Shown one piece after another: positions 1-7,700 of a stretch of 16,746 nt of DNA (positions within the stretch are counted from its first letter, which is position 1; each line of letters starts with the position of its first letter). The notes beneath the pieces are model-generated. The model was given only the letters and a program-made list of their open reading frames with translations. It did no database searches and was not told where the DNA came from. The translations under genes and the position numbers were made by a program. Source of the DNA: Candidatus Cibiobacter qucibialis (GTDB lineage: Bacteria; Bacillota; Clostridia; Oscillospirales; Ruminococcaceae); the NCBI GenBank assembly GCA_004000625.1, contig SAUS01000057.1, positions 1 to 16,746 on the forward strand. The letters run 5' to 3'.

Positions 1-55
1 CCGCAGCCGCCGAAGCGGTGCTTAAGCCGTAAGGCGGGAATTGTGCGGTGTTGCC
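1..55 (-). mobile_element. MITE-like element, copy 1 (truncated by window edge)
   Basis: This is the end of the same repeat found complete at 2490-2661, in the same orientation. It matches that copy almost base for base from CCGCAGCCGCC through the terminal GGTGTTGCC at 47-55. Read on the minus strand it begins GGCAACACCGCACAATT and then forms a CCGC-TTCG-GCGG hairpin (7-18 on plus). The flank after the end is ATAA, not the TTAG seen at the two complete copies. The other end lies outside the window, so length and target duplication cannot be judged. It has no coding capacity. Confidence 0.85.
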
Positions 56-253
56 ATAAGGCTGCGGAACGGTCAATCCCGTTCCCTACAGCATTTTTTC
101 AGCATGTGGCTAATGATACAGTGCCCTATCGTGCTTTTCATCCGCGGATGGATTTCAAAGTTTTATTTTAGGCAACACCTCACCGGAATCCGATTGCCCT
201 TCTCCCCTATCCCCCAACCGCGCGTACCGTTCATCTTCATCCGCTCCCCCACC
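56..253. other. Intergenic stretch downstream of the acyl ligase terminator
   Basis: No gene is supported here. Two small structures are visible. A 7-bp inverted repeat GGAACGG/CCGTTCC lies at 66-85, with a T run about ten bases beyond it, too distant for a convincing terminator. A GGCAACACC at 171-179, preceded by TTTTA, matches the outer nine bases of the MITE ends but diverges afterwards. The rest is pyrimidine-rich on the plus strand with no recognisable signal. Confidence 0.5.
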
Positions 254-306
254 CCAAAACAAAAGGCATGTGCCCCCTTATCTCTATCATAAGGTGGGCA
301 CATGCC
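254..306 (-). terminator. Intrinsic terminator of the acyl ligase gene
   Basis: On the minus strand the RNA folds into a long hairpin with arms GGCATGTGCCC and GGGCACATGCC, extended by CCTTAT/ATAAGG, around a short loop, followed directly by TTTTGTTTT. It begins about 35 bases after the ligase stop codon. This is a standard Rho-independent terminator on that strand. The plus strand lacks a comparable T tract. Confidence 0.9.
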
Positions 307-340
307 GTTACATTATCATGATTTTATCACGCCAAAGTCA

Positions 341-2125
341 TCAGGCAATGCAGCCATCGGCAAAGCTGTTGCGCTTGGCTTTCTCTTTCTGCTGGTTGCG
401 CTTGGCGATGATTTCTTTGCACAGGCCAATACGGTTGGTCTTGAAGTGGAAGAACGGGCGTTCCGGTACGGTGAAAATCTCCACCGGACGCATGTAACGT
501 TCCGGCAGGCAGGCATTGATCTTATCGCGCACATCGTCCAAGGTGTAGCCATCTTTGAGCTGGACGTACAGGTACGGCAGGAAGCAGCCCTCGTGCTCAT
601 CATCCGGCACGATAACAAAGAACTCGTCCTTGATGCCCTTGATGTCGGCATCGGCCACGATGTTCTCCAGCGGCTGCACCATCAGGTCACCGCCGCCAAA
701 GCGCGGGGATGCGCCGCGGGTCATCGTGTAGAGCACACCGTCCTCGGACATATAGCCAATATCGCCGGTGTGCAGCCAGGTCTTGCCGTCTGCGTGGACC
801 TGCAGTGCCTTGGCGGTTGCTTCGGGGCGGTCATAGCCCAGCATCACGCCGGGGCCCGTCATGCAGATCTCACCGGGGGTATTGTAGGTCAGCTCTTCCT
901 GGGTGCCGGGCTTGAAGATGCTGATGACGCTGTGGATCATCGGAACACCAACGTTGCCGTCACGCACCGGGAACGGAGCCATGGGCAGAGTGGCGTTGGA
1001 GCCGGCCTCGCTGCTGCCGTAGCCGGCAGTAAAGCGCAGGTTGCAGTTATGCTGCTTGAGGAACTCCTCAACATTGCGCAGCTGTTTGTTGTTGAATGCC
1101 TCGCAGCCGGCGCCGATGGCCAGCATGTGGGACATATCATAGTCAGCCGGAAGACGCTTGCTGCGGCGGATAACCTCCACAAACATGGGGATCAGGGGCC
1201 AGTTGTTGGGGCGGTAGCGCATCATTTCCAGGTCAACATCGTACACATCCACAAACGGATCCAGAATGAGCAGCATACCGCCGGCCAGGGGCAGCAGCAT
1301 CATGGAAACCACAACAGCGATCAGAGCCGGGGGCAGGATGGTCAGCAGCCAGGTGGGGCGGAATTTATCCGAAGAGCCATAAAAGTTCATCTGGGTCAGC
1401 ACGCCGATGATGCTGTGTGCAGAATGGATGACCTGCTTGGAAGGGCCGGTGGAACCGCTGGTGTAGGCGCGCAGCAGCGGGCGGTCAATGTTGACAGGAG
1501 CGGGCACAAAGCCGCGAAAACGCTGGCCCATGTTACAGAAATCAGCCCACATCATGGTATCAGAGCCACGGGCGGGAACATCCGGATACAGGGCATCCAG
1601 GGAATGCTGCAGGTAAACCGGCATAGCGGCGCGGTCGCCGCTTTCCAGAGCGGGAACGATAACATAGGTATTCACGTTGGTCTGCTCACGGTAGGCTTCG
1701 ATTTCGGCCTTGGAGAAGAAGTCGTGAACAAAAATCACCTTGGCATTGGCTTTCTGAACAGCTTCAATGTTTTCTTCCAGGGTGTTGTCACGGCACAGCA
1801 GCGAAGCGCCGATGCGCTCGGCTGCCAGCAGCAGATAAATGAATTCCGGCACAGAACGCAGGAACACGGGGATCTGGTCCCCCTGCTTGACGCCAAGCAC
1901 CTGCAGAGCGCGGGCGGTAGCGTCCACCTTACGGAACACGGTACCCCAGGTGATATCCACGCCATAGTAGTGCATGGCAATCACGTTAGGGTCTGCAGCG
2001 CGCACGGAGAGGTACTGCTCCACGGTGCAAGCCGGAACCTGGATACCGCGCAGAACATCTGGATAGAACTTCATCCAGGGACGGTCAATGCTGGGCTTGC
2101 CAGTCAACATCGCGTTTTCATTCAT
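341..2125 (-). CDS. AMP-dependent acyl synthetase/ligase, divergent
   Basis: A 594-residue member of the class I adenylate-forming superfamily (acyl-CoA synthetases, acyl-AMP ligases), which activate a carboxylic acid with ATP and pass the acyl group to CoA or a carrier. Visible core motifs: the phosphate loop TSGSTGPSK (about 222-230), GYGSSEAG (368-375, the YGxTE motif), TGD (453-455) and RGASPRFGGGD (470-480, place of the hinge motif). The C-terminal motif normally carrying the catalytic Lys in a Gly-Lys pair reads KTNRIGLCKEI (from 562), so the usual GK is not evident. A hydrophobic run near 258-290 lies in the core and is probably buried. The ATG at 2125 is chosen over an in-frame TTG at 2140 because GGAGG lies 8 nt upstream of the ATG. 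It is a single-gene unit with its own promoter and terminator. The substrate cannot be told from sequence; no carrier protein gene is adjacent. Confidence 0.88.
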   Translation of the reverse strand: MNENAMLTGKPSIDRPWMKFYPDVLRGIQVPACTVEQYLSVRAADPNVIAMHYYGVDITWGTVFRKVDATARALQVLGVKQGDQIPVFLRSVPEFIYLLLAAERIGASLLCRDNTLEENIEAVQKANAKVIFVHDFFSKAEIEAYREQTNVNTYVIVPALESGDRAAMPVYLQHSLDALYPDVPARGSDTMMWADFCNMGQRFRGFVPAPVNIDRPLLRAYTSGSTGPSKQVIHSAHSIIGVLTQMNFYGSSDKFRPTWLLTILPPALIAVVVSMMLLPLAGGMLLILDPFVDVYDVDLEMMRYRPNNWPLIPMFVEVIRRSKRLPADYDMSHMLAIGAGCEAFNNKQLRNVEEFLKQHNCNLRFTAGYGSSEAGSNATLPMAPFPVRDGNVGVPMIHSVISIFKPGTQEELTYNTPGEICMTGPGVMLGYDRPEATAKALQVHADGKTWLHTGDIGYMSEDGVLYTMTRGASPRFGGGDLMVQPLENIVADADIKGIKDEFFVIVPDDEHEGCFLPYLYVQLKDGYTLDDVRDKINACLPERYMRPVEIFTVPERPFFHFKTNRIGLCKEIIAKRNQQKEKAKRNSFADGCIA

Positions 2126-2133
2126 TGCAATTT

Positions 2134-2138
2134 CCTCC
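2134..2138 (-). promoter_or_regulatory. Ribosome binding site that sets the acyl ligase start
   Basis: GGAGG on the minus strand ends 8 nt before ATG (2125-2123). It overlaps the first codons that would be read from the upstream in-frame TTG at 2140, so the longer form is unlikely. Confidence 0.85.
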
Positions 2139-2216
2139 AAATGTCTTTCCCTTATAGTTGCAGGGAATTAAATTATCCAAATCAAATCACGCCAAACCTT
2201 TATGGCGCTTTCCCCT

Positions 2217-2238
2217 GCTGTGCACATCGTTGCACAGC
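2217..2238 (-). promoter_or_regulatory. Perfect inverted repeat in the acyl ligase leader
   Basis: GCTGTGCA and TGCACAGC form an 8-bp perfect inverted repeat around a 6-base centre. It lies about 40-60 bases downstream of the predicted transcription start and about 90 bases before the start codon. It may be an operator for a dimeric repressor or an RNA hairpin in the leader; no T tract follows, so it is not a terminator. Confidence 0.4.
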
Positions 2239-2281
2239 GTCACCGAACCATAATGCTACAATTATCTTCGGTGCTGAATAT

Positions 2282-2290
2282 AGTATACCA
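2282..2290 (-). promoter_or_regulatory. Extended -10 promoter for the acyl ligase
   Basis: On the minus strand TGG-TATACT gives an extended -10 hexamer (TG one base before TATACT, 5 of 6 matches to TATAAT). No good -35 is found 16-18 bases upstream, as is usual for extended -10 promoters. The predicted start near 2275 leaves a leader of about 150 nt. Confidence 0.55.
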
Positions 2291-2426
2291 TTCCTGTTTA
2301 CGGAAAGCACGAGAATCCCATGGCACAAATTTCCAGAAATTGATTCCGCATGATTCACTTTTTTCACATGAATTTTCACGCTTTGGCATGGAGTTTTCTT
2401 GCAATTTCATTTTCCTCGGTGCAACA

Positions 2427-2458
2427 AAAGCCCCAGCTACCGCAGCAGCCAGGGCTTT
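2427..2458 (-). terminator. Intrinsic terminator of the helix-turn-helix gene
   Basis: On the minus strand AAAGCCCTGGCT pairs with AGCTGGGGCTTT (12 pairs, two of them G-T) around an 8-nt loop, followed by TTTTGTTG. The T tract is moderate. It is now 200 bases from the gene's stop codon because the 172-bp MITE lies between; without the element it would be about 28 bases away. Confidence 0.7.
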
Positions 2459-2489
2459 ATGTTTATGCGTATGTATGTTGTATTTTTAG

Positions 2490-2661
2490 GGCAATACCGC
2501 ATAATTCTAAGTGCCGATACGGCGAGCGAGGTGCGGCAGATGCTAAGCCAAAAGCGCAGATAATACTGGATGTCTTATCGAGCATTTTGGCAACGCAGAT
2601 GCCGTGCCGCAGCCGCCGAAGCGGTGCTTAAGCCGTAAGGCGGGAATTGTGCGGTGTTGCC
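2490..2661 (-). mobile_element. MITE-like element, copy 2 (complete, 172 bp)
   Basis: This is the only complete full-length copy in the window. The ends are inverted: GGCAATACCGCATAATTC at the low side and the reverse complement of GGCAACACCGCACAATTC at the high side. It is flanked by direct TTAG at 2486-2489 and 2662-2665, consistent with a 4-bp target duplication. It has no open reading frame of note. Internally it carries a CCGC-TTCG-GCGG hairpin on the minus strand (2613-2624) and a direct repeat GCATCTGC. The pattern (short, non-coding, terminal inverted repeats, target duplication, several copies) fits a non-autonomous element moved by a transposase elsewhere in the genome. The YTAR-like target resembles that of IS5-type elements; that assignment is inference. 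Confidence 0.88.
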
Positions 2662-4191
2662 TTAGATTTTGTTCATCCAGCTCTCTTGCAGTTCTTCCAT
2701 TTCATCACTTTTGGCGCGGGTAATCAGATGGATTCCCTGCAGGACATGATGGATGTGCTCCGCAATGGCGTTGCGCTCTTTTGTCACGTTCTGGTCATCC
2801 AAATTCCAGACCTGATCAAAATATTCACTCAGGCGGTCTTCCATCACGCTGTTGTTGACCATTGCAATCCGGTTGACGGGGCAGTTGTTATCCAGCCGAA
2901 GATACGATGCAGCGCCAGAAAGGAACATATTGGGGTCCGCCACATACTGGAAATCGTTCACAATGCGGCCGCTGATCAAGCGGAATTCAAGTTTTTCACG
3001 CTGCTTGCAAAGCTGCAGCACATAGCTGATGCACCGGCTGCGCTGATCTGGGGTAAGGCTGACCTTGTAACTGAAAAAGTCCAGCTCGCCGGAAACCGCC
3101 ATGGAGGAAAATGCAGCTTCATAAATCAGGATGCGGATGTTTGTTTCCTCCACCACACCTTTGGCAAGGTTGTGTACGCTACGCAGCTCCGCAGGGGTAG
3201 CACCCAAAAAATCTTTCAGCTCGGCCTCGTGGGCGGTCAGGATCTCTTCAAACAAGTCATCCGGCAGCAGAAGCTCATTCAGGTGGCCGAACATCCACCG
3301 CAGATTGGAGGCCAGCAGCGTGTGCATATAGTCGTACTGGCTGATCAGCTGGCGCATGCTGGTATCGCGGAAAAGCTGGTCATCCCGCACGCAGAGCTTG
3401 GAGAAGTTATCATACAGGCTTTCGCAGTTCTGCGGGTCCTCGGTGGCGGTAACGGCAGCGCAGCGGCTGTGGCTGACCAACAGGCCGGTAATGGCAAAAT
3501 CGCCCTTGACCACAAACACCGCGCGCCCGGCAGCCGCGGTGCTGCCAAACAGCTTGAAATGAATATGGCTGAAGTTGGTCAACACGTTGATAATGAGCGC
3601 GGCATCATAGATGGGGTCCCATTTTTCGCGGCTGATATCGATCATCAGCTTGAAATAGACGTTATCATAGCTGCGCTGGTCCACCAGCTGGCCGTTTTGC
3701 AGGTTGGCAACTTTCAGGCGGTATTCGCGCGCCATTTCCATCAGGTCCATCACAGCCACAATGTCCAGCTGGCTGACGCGGCGCAGCACGGGGTGCGCCA
3801 TTTTGGTCAGGTATTGCAGCATGTTCAGCTCGGCCCAAAAGTCCGTATAGGGGCCAATGCGCGCCTCGCCGCTGTCCAGCTCCTCTTGCAAATAATCATA
3901 TTCAGCAATCAGGTTATCATAAATGGCGGCTTTCAGGTCACTGGGGATGCTAACGTTGTATTCCCGCAGCAGCAGGTCACGGCCATCATCGGTGGCTTCA
4001 TCCACCACGCAGGCACTGATGCCCTCCATCACGCGCTTTTCAGTCTTTTTGGCAGGCAGCATGCGGCCGCTGACCCATTTGCTGATATAGGAAACATCGT
4101 ATTGCAGGCGCTTGGCCAGGGTATAGTTCTTGACCTCCGCAACTTCCAGCAAATGCTCCAGCAGAATGCTGAATCTATTTTTATCATCCAT
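2662..4191 (-). CDS. XRE-like helix-turn-helix protein with large uncharacterised C-terminal region
   Basis: A 509-residue protein. Residues about 8-50 look like an XRE/Cro-type DNA-binding domain: the stretch NYTLAKRLQYDVSYISKWVS (22-41) has the helix-turn-helix pattern, with SYISKWVSGRMLP as the likely recognition helix and following turn. The remaining 450 residues are mostly helical in character, with no motif I recognise, no signal peptide and no clear membrane segment, so it is probably a cytoplasmic regulator with a sensor or oligomerisation part. Start: ATG at 4191 with GAGGA 9 nt upstream. The stop TAA lies within the 4-bp repeat bordering the MITE, which begins on the next base. Transcribed alone; a strong promoter lies about 50 bases upstream. 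Ligand and target genes are unknown; neighbouring genes for the ligase and the wall protein are candidates only by position. Confidence 0.82.
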   Translation of the reverse strand: MDDKNRFSILLEHLLEVAEVKNYTLAKRLQYDVSYISKWVSGRMLPAKKTEKRVMEGISACVVDEATDDGRDLLLREYNVSIPSDLKAAIYDNLIAEYDYLQEELDSGEARIGPYTDFWAELNMLQYLTKMAHPVLRRVSQLDIVAVMDLMEMAREYRLKVANLQNGQLVDQRSYDNVYFKLMIDISREKWDPIYDAALIINVLTNFSHIHFKLFGSTAAAGRAVFVVKGDFAITGLLVSHSRCAAVTATEDPQNCESLYDNFSKLCVRDDQLFRDTSMRQLISQYDYMHTLLASNLRWMFGHLNELLLPDDLFEEILTAHEAELKDFLGATPAELRSVHNLAKGVVEETNIRILIYEAAFSSMAVSGELDFFSYKVSLTPDQRSRCISYVLQLCKQREKLEFRLISGRIVNDFQYVADPNMFLSGAASYLRLDNNCPVNRIAMVNNSVMEDRLSEYFDQVWNLDDQNVTKERNAIAEHIHHVLQGIHLITRAKSDEMEELQESWMNKI

Positions 4192-4239
4192 TACACCAAA
4201 TCCTCTTCACCCATTTAGTTTGCACTTTTCTTTTATTCT

Positions 4240-4268
4240 ATTATACAAGTTCCATATTTCGATTGCAA
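4240..4268 (-). promoter_or_regulatory. Promoter of the helix-turn-helix gene (proximal)
   Basis: On the minus strand TTGCAA (4268-4263), 17-bp spacer, then a perfect TATAAT (4245-4240). The predicted start near 4233 gives a leader of about 40 nt. Confidence 0.8.
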
Positions 4269-4342
4269 ATTCAAATGATAACAGGTAAGGAGAAAACGAA
4301 GAAAATGTATTAAAATCTTTCACAATTCGCGGCCGCATTCTT

Positions 4343-4356
4343 TGGCATTCATGCCA
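4343..4356. promoter_or_regulatory. Perfect palindrome TGGCAT-TC-ATGCCA, candidate operator
   Basis: Two perfect 6-bp arms around a 2-bp centre, lying between the two promoter-like sites upstream of the helix-turn-helix gene, about 75 bases above the proximal -35. The size and symmetry suit a dimeric XRE-type repressor, possibly the product of the gene itself. Chance occurrence is not excluded. Confidence 0.35.
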
Positions 4357-4422
4357 GTTTGTTGCTTTTTTGTTGTTTGAACTGACAAAGTTTGTTTGTT
4401 CTGCTTGTGATATCCTCCAAAA

Positions 4423-4450
4423 ATTATACTTCGCGCGCCATATTTGCCAA
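4423..4450 (-). promoter_or_regulatory. Distal promoter-like site upstream of the helix-turn-helix gene
   Basis: On the minus strand TTGGCA (4450-4445, 5 of 6 matches), 16-bp spacer and perfect TATAAT (4428-4423). The predicted start near 4416 would make a leader of about 225 nt reading through the palindrome at 4343-4356 and the proximal promoter. A GGAGG at 4414-4418 overlaps the start point, so it is not a usable ribosome site for this transcript and has no start codon after it. Confidence 0.55.
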
Positions 4451-4640
4451 ATTTAGCCGCAGCTTTTTAGTAGGTTTTGCCCTTGCACCGGTCTGATGTG
4501 TTCGCCATGTTTTTGTGTGTTGCCTTTATTATGCGGGTAAGGTAAATTGCGATTTTTTAATCGTGTACTATTTCTAGCTTTCGGCGGGGTGGGGTCCCCC
4601 GCCCTACTGGCCTGGCAAATATTTCACCGAACCTATGCTC

Positions 4641-4690
4641 AAAAATACAAAAATGCCGCAGCAGACTGTTACATCTGCTGCGGCATTTTT
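4641..4690 (-). terminator. Strong intrinsic terminator of the secreted wall protein gene
   Basis: A perfect 12-bp stem TGCCGCAGCAGA (4654-4665) and TCTGCTGCGGCA (4674-4685), extended by AAA/TTT pairs, with an 8-base loop. On the minus strand it is followed by TTTTTGTATTTTTG, about 50 bases after the gene's stop. The plus strand also has a T run, so it could act in both directions. Confidence 0.93.
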
Positions 4691-4737
4691 ATTTAGAGGT
4701 TAATGGGCTGGTTACAGCTCATTGTTCGGCTGTGGGA

Positions 4738-7700
4738 TTACTGCAGAACGCCGGTGTTCTTATCAAAGTGATAAGTACGGCCGTCGATGACTGCATCGCC
4801 CTTAGCCATGGTGCCATAGATCGGGTCGAAATAGTAACGCTTGTCCGCGCTCCAGCCCTTGATCATGTGGCCCTGTGCATCGTAACGGACCCACTTGCCG
4901 GTGCCATCGGCGCGGTCAGCCCACTGGCCAGCTTTGGATTCCTGATAGACATCCTTGCTGGTGGCTTTCTTGCCCTGGTCAACGGCGTCCAGCCAGTACC
5001 AAGCGTCGGAAGCCGGGTCATAGATTTCCTTGCCGCGGCCATCCAGGCCCTGGCGGACACCCTTTTCGTACCAGTAGTCAGCACCATTGATGGTCAGCCA
5101 CTGGTTGTCCAGAGCAACACCGGTGTACTTGTCAAATGCGCAAGGTACGCCGTCAATGTTGCCTGCGCCCTTAGCCATAGCGCCGGTGATCAGATCGAAG
5201 TAATACAGGCCATTTTCGGTCTGCTGCCAGCCCTTGACCATGTGGCCGTTCTCATCGTAACGGACCCACTTGCCGTTGCCATCGGGCCTATCAGCCCACT
5301 GGCCGGCGGCGGATTCCTGGTAAACGTCCTTGTTGACGGTCATTGCGCCGCCCTGGACAGCATCCAGCCAGTACCAGGCGTCGGAATTGGGATCATAGAT
5401 CTCTTTGCCGCGGCCGGTGGTACCCTGCTTCACGCCGTTTTCGTACCAGTACTTCTTGCCGTTTTCTTCAACCCAGCCGTTCTTCTCGCCGTACTTGGCG
5501 GTGTAGTCCTTGCCGTTGAAGTTGACAGCAGCGGTGGTAACGCCGCTGGTCTGCTTTACAGTTGCATCCACGAACTGTGCGCTTGCGCAGTTCTTATCGG
5601 TGCAGGTAAAGACAGCCATTGCGGTAATGGTGGTCTTTTCAGCGGCACCATGAACGGTGCGCTCCTCGGCTTCGAGAGCCTGAGTTTCTTCGCCGCCGTT
5701 GTTGGTATTATCACTAGTGTTGTCACCCTCACTGGGAGTGGTGGGTTCCACAAACTCTGCCGTGATAATGACATCATTCTTGTCCATATTGAATGTTCCA
5801 ACGCCATCGCTTACATTCAAAGTGGTGTGTAGGTTGCCAGAATCCAGCTTCGGATTCTCTTTCAGCACATAATTTGCCTTGTCCTCATCCGGCTTAAAAG
5901 TAACAGTAACGCTCGTACCTTCTTTAATTTCACCGGTCGGGTTAACAGTAGCAGTACCATTGGTTACATTGCAAGTTACGGTATGAGTAGTCTTTGCAAA
6001 TACGGCCTTAACAACAACATCATAGTCCGGCATGGTGAAGCTATACTTGTCATCGGTCAGTGTCAGTGCCTTTGCGGTAGAAGTATCATCCTTCTTTTCG
6101 TAACGCACAGAGCTTTCTTCCAGCTTATAGTTTTCGCCATTTGCCGTAAAGGTAACCTCAACCGTATCACCCACAGCTGCAGTTTCTACGCTGAGCTTTG
6201 CGGTACCGTTGGTCACGTCAGAAGTAATGCCATAAGTCTTAGCCGGAATAGCTTCAAACTTAGCATCCACGGTAACATCAGCGGCAGGCATCTTGAAGGT
6301 TGCCTTGCCATCGGTCAGGGTCAGCTTTTCGGTCTTTTTATCTTCGCCGATCTGATAGCTGTAGGTCAGGCTGTCAGCCTTGAGCTGGTAGTTATCAGCT
6401 GCCTTAACGGTAACGGTAACGTCGGTGCCTTCAACAGCTGCGGTCGGGTCTACGGTAACAGTGCCGTTCTCAGCAGGAGCTGCGGTAACCTTGTATTCCT
6501 TAACAAACTCTGCGCTGACGTTGACAGGGTAAGCAGGCATTGCAAAGGTGTAGGTGTTGGCTTTTTCGGTATCAGGCTTCACTTCAACGGTCTTATCGGT
6601 GTTGTCAGCGTCTTTGTAGGTAACCTTCACGCTGCCAGCCTTCAGGGCATAGCCGGTCGCGGGCTTAGCAGTCAGGGTTACGGTTTCCTTCTCAGCTGCT
6701 TCTTTAGCGGAAGCAGTGATCTCACCATTGGTCAGGGGAGCAACATTGACCGCATAGGTCTTGGCGTTTTTGGTAACGCTGATGGCCACATCGCCGTCCG
6801 GCATGGTGAAGGTGTAAACCGTCTTAGCCTTTTCGGTGGTAGCCTGGGCTGCGGCTTCGTCCTGCGCTGCTTCCTGAACTTCAGTCAGAGCAACATCGGT
6901 ATCGCCGGTCTTTGCGGTAACGGTAACGATATCGGTGCCTTCCTTTTCTACGGTCAGGGTAACGGTATCGTCCTTGATGTAGGTGTTGCTGGTGGTGCCC
7001 AGGGTCAGCTTAACACCTTCAACTGCATTGGGCAGGGTAACGGTGTGGGGGGTGCTTTCGGTTGCGGTATGGCAATCAGAGCACAGGTACACATTGTTGC
7101 CAACGGACTTGGTTTCCAGCTCGTCCAGAGCCCAGGTATGACCCTTGGGCAGTGCGCCGTCAGCGTACTTCTTTTCACCCTTGGTCAGGCCGTACTTGGT
7201 GGTGCGGGCCTGGGTGTAAGCGGGGGTATCGCACCATGCTTCAACGGAAACATCAGTGGTTGCGCCGCTGCTCAGGTCGCTGACCATGTCGGACATCGAC
7301 ATGGTTTCAACCAGGTTAGCGCACCACATGAACTCTTCGTTCTTGTTCTTCTCGTCAGAGCTGCCCATGTTCTGGTTGTAACTCGGGTTGTAGTTCCAGG
7401 ACTCGTTCTTGTAGCTCTTGCGCTGGTCATAGGAAAGGCCGGAATCATCGGTCTTAACAACCGGCTTGCCGTCCTCACCCAGTTCGTCCAGGCTCTTATA
7501 GGTGTTGGACAGGTTGGTGCCGACAGAAACGACCAGCTGATCCTTGGTGGTGTTGATGCCGGTGATCACAGTCTGGCCCTGCTGGGTGGTGGTAGCAAAG
7601 CTGTAGCTGTCACGCAGGGTCAGGCCAGCCAGAGGATGGTTCTTGAAGGTGCCCAGATACTTCACACTGCTGGTATCATTGGCGCTATCCATGATAACCA

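Larger units (their letters stand above)
2126..2489. other. Intergenic region between helix-turn-helix gene and acyl ligase
   Basis: No gene is supported. In order of transcription (high to low coordinates) it holds the terminator of the upstream regulator gene, an extended -10 promoter, a leader of about 150 nt containing an 8-bp inverted repeat, and the ligase ribosome binding site. The MITE at 2490-2661 borders it on the high side. Confidence 0.6.
4192..4640. other. Intergenic region upstream of the helix-turn-helix gene
   Basis: No gene is supported. It holds two minus-strand promoters, a candidate operator palindrome, and a GC-rich hairpin GGCGGGG/CCCCGCC at 4583-4603 with no T tract on either side. 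The remainder is AT-rich and T-rich on the plus strand. Confidence 0.55.

Noticed and set aside
66..100. Inverted repeat GGAACGG/CCGTTCC with a T run as a plus-strand terminator
   Set aside because: The T run begins about ten bases after the stem and no plus-strand gene precedes it in the window.
302..2353. Plus-strand open frame of 683 codons antisense to the acyl ligase
   Set aside because: Runs through the terminator, promoter and leader of the real gene and matches no family pattern.
2647..4218. Plus-strand open frame of 523 codons antisense to the helix-turn-helix gene
   Set aside because: No ribosome site and begins inside the MITE; the minus frame has start signals, a promoter and a helix-turn-helix.
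4583..4603. GC-rich hairpin GGCGGGG/CCCCGCC as a terminator
   Set aside because: No T tract on either strand, and the strong terminator at 4641-4690 already serves the upstream gene.
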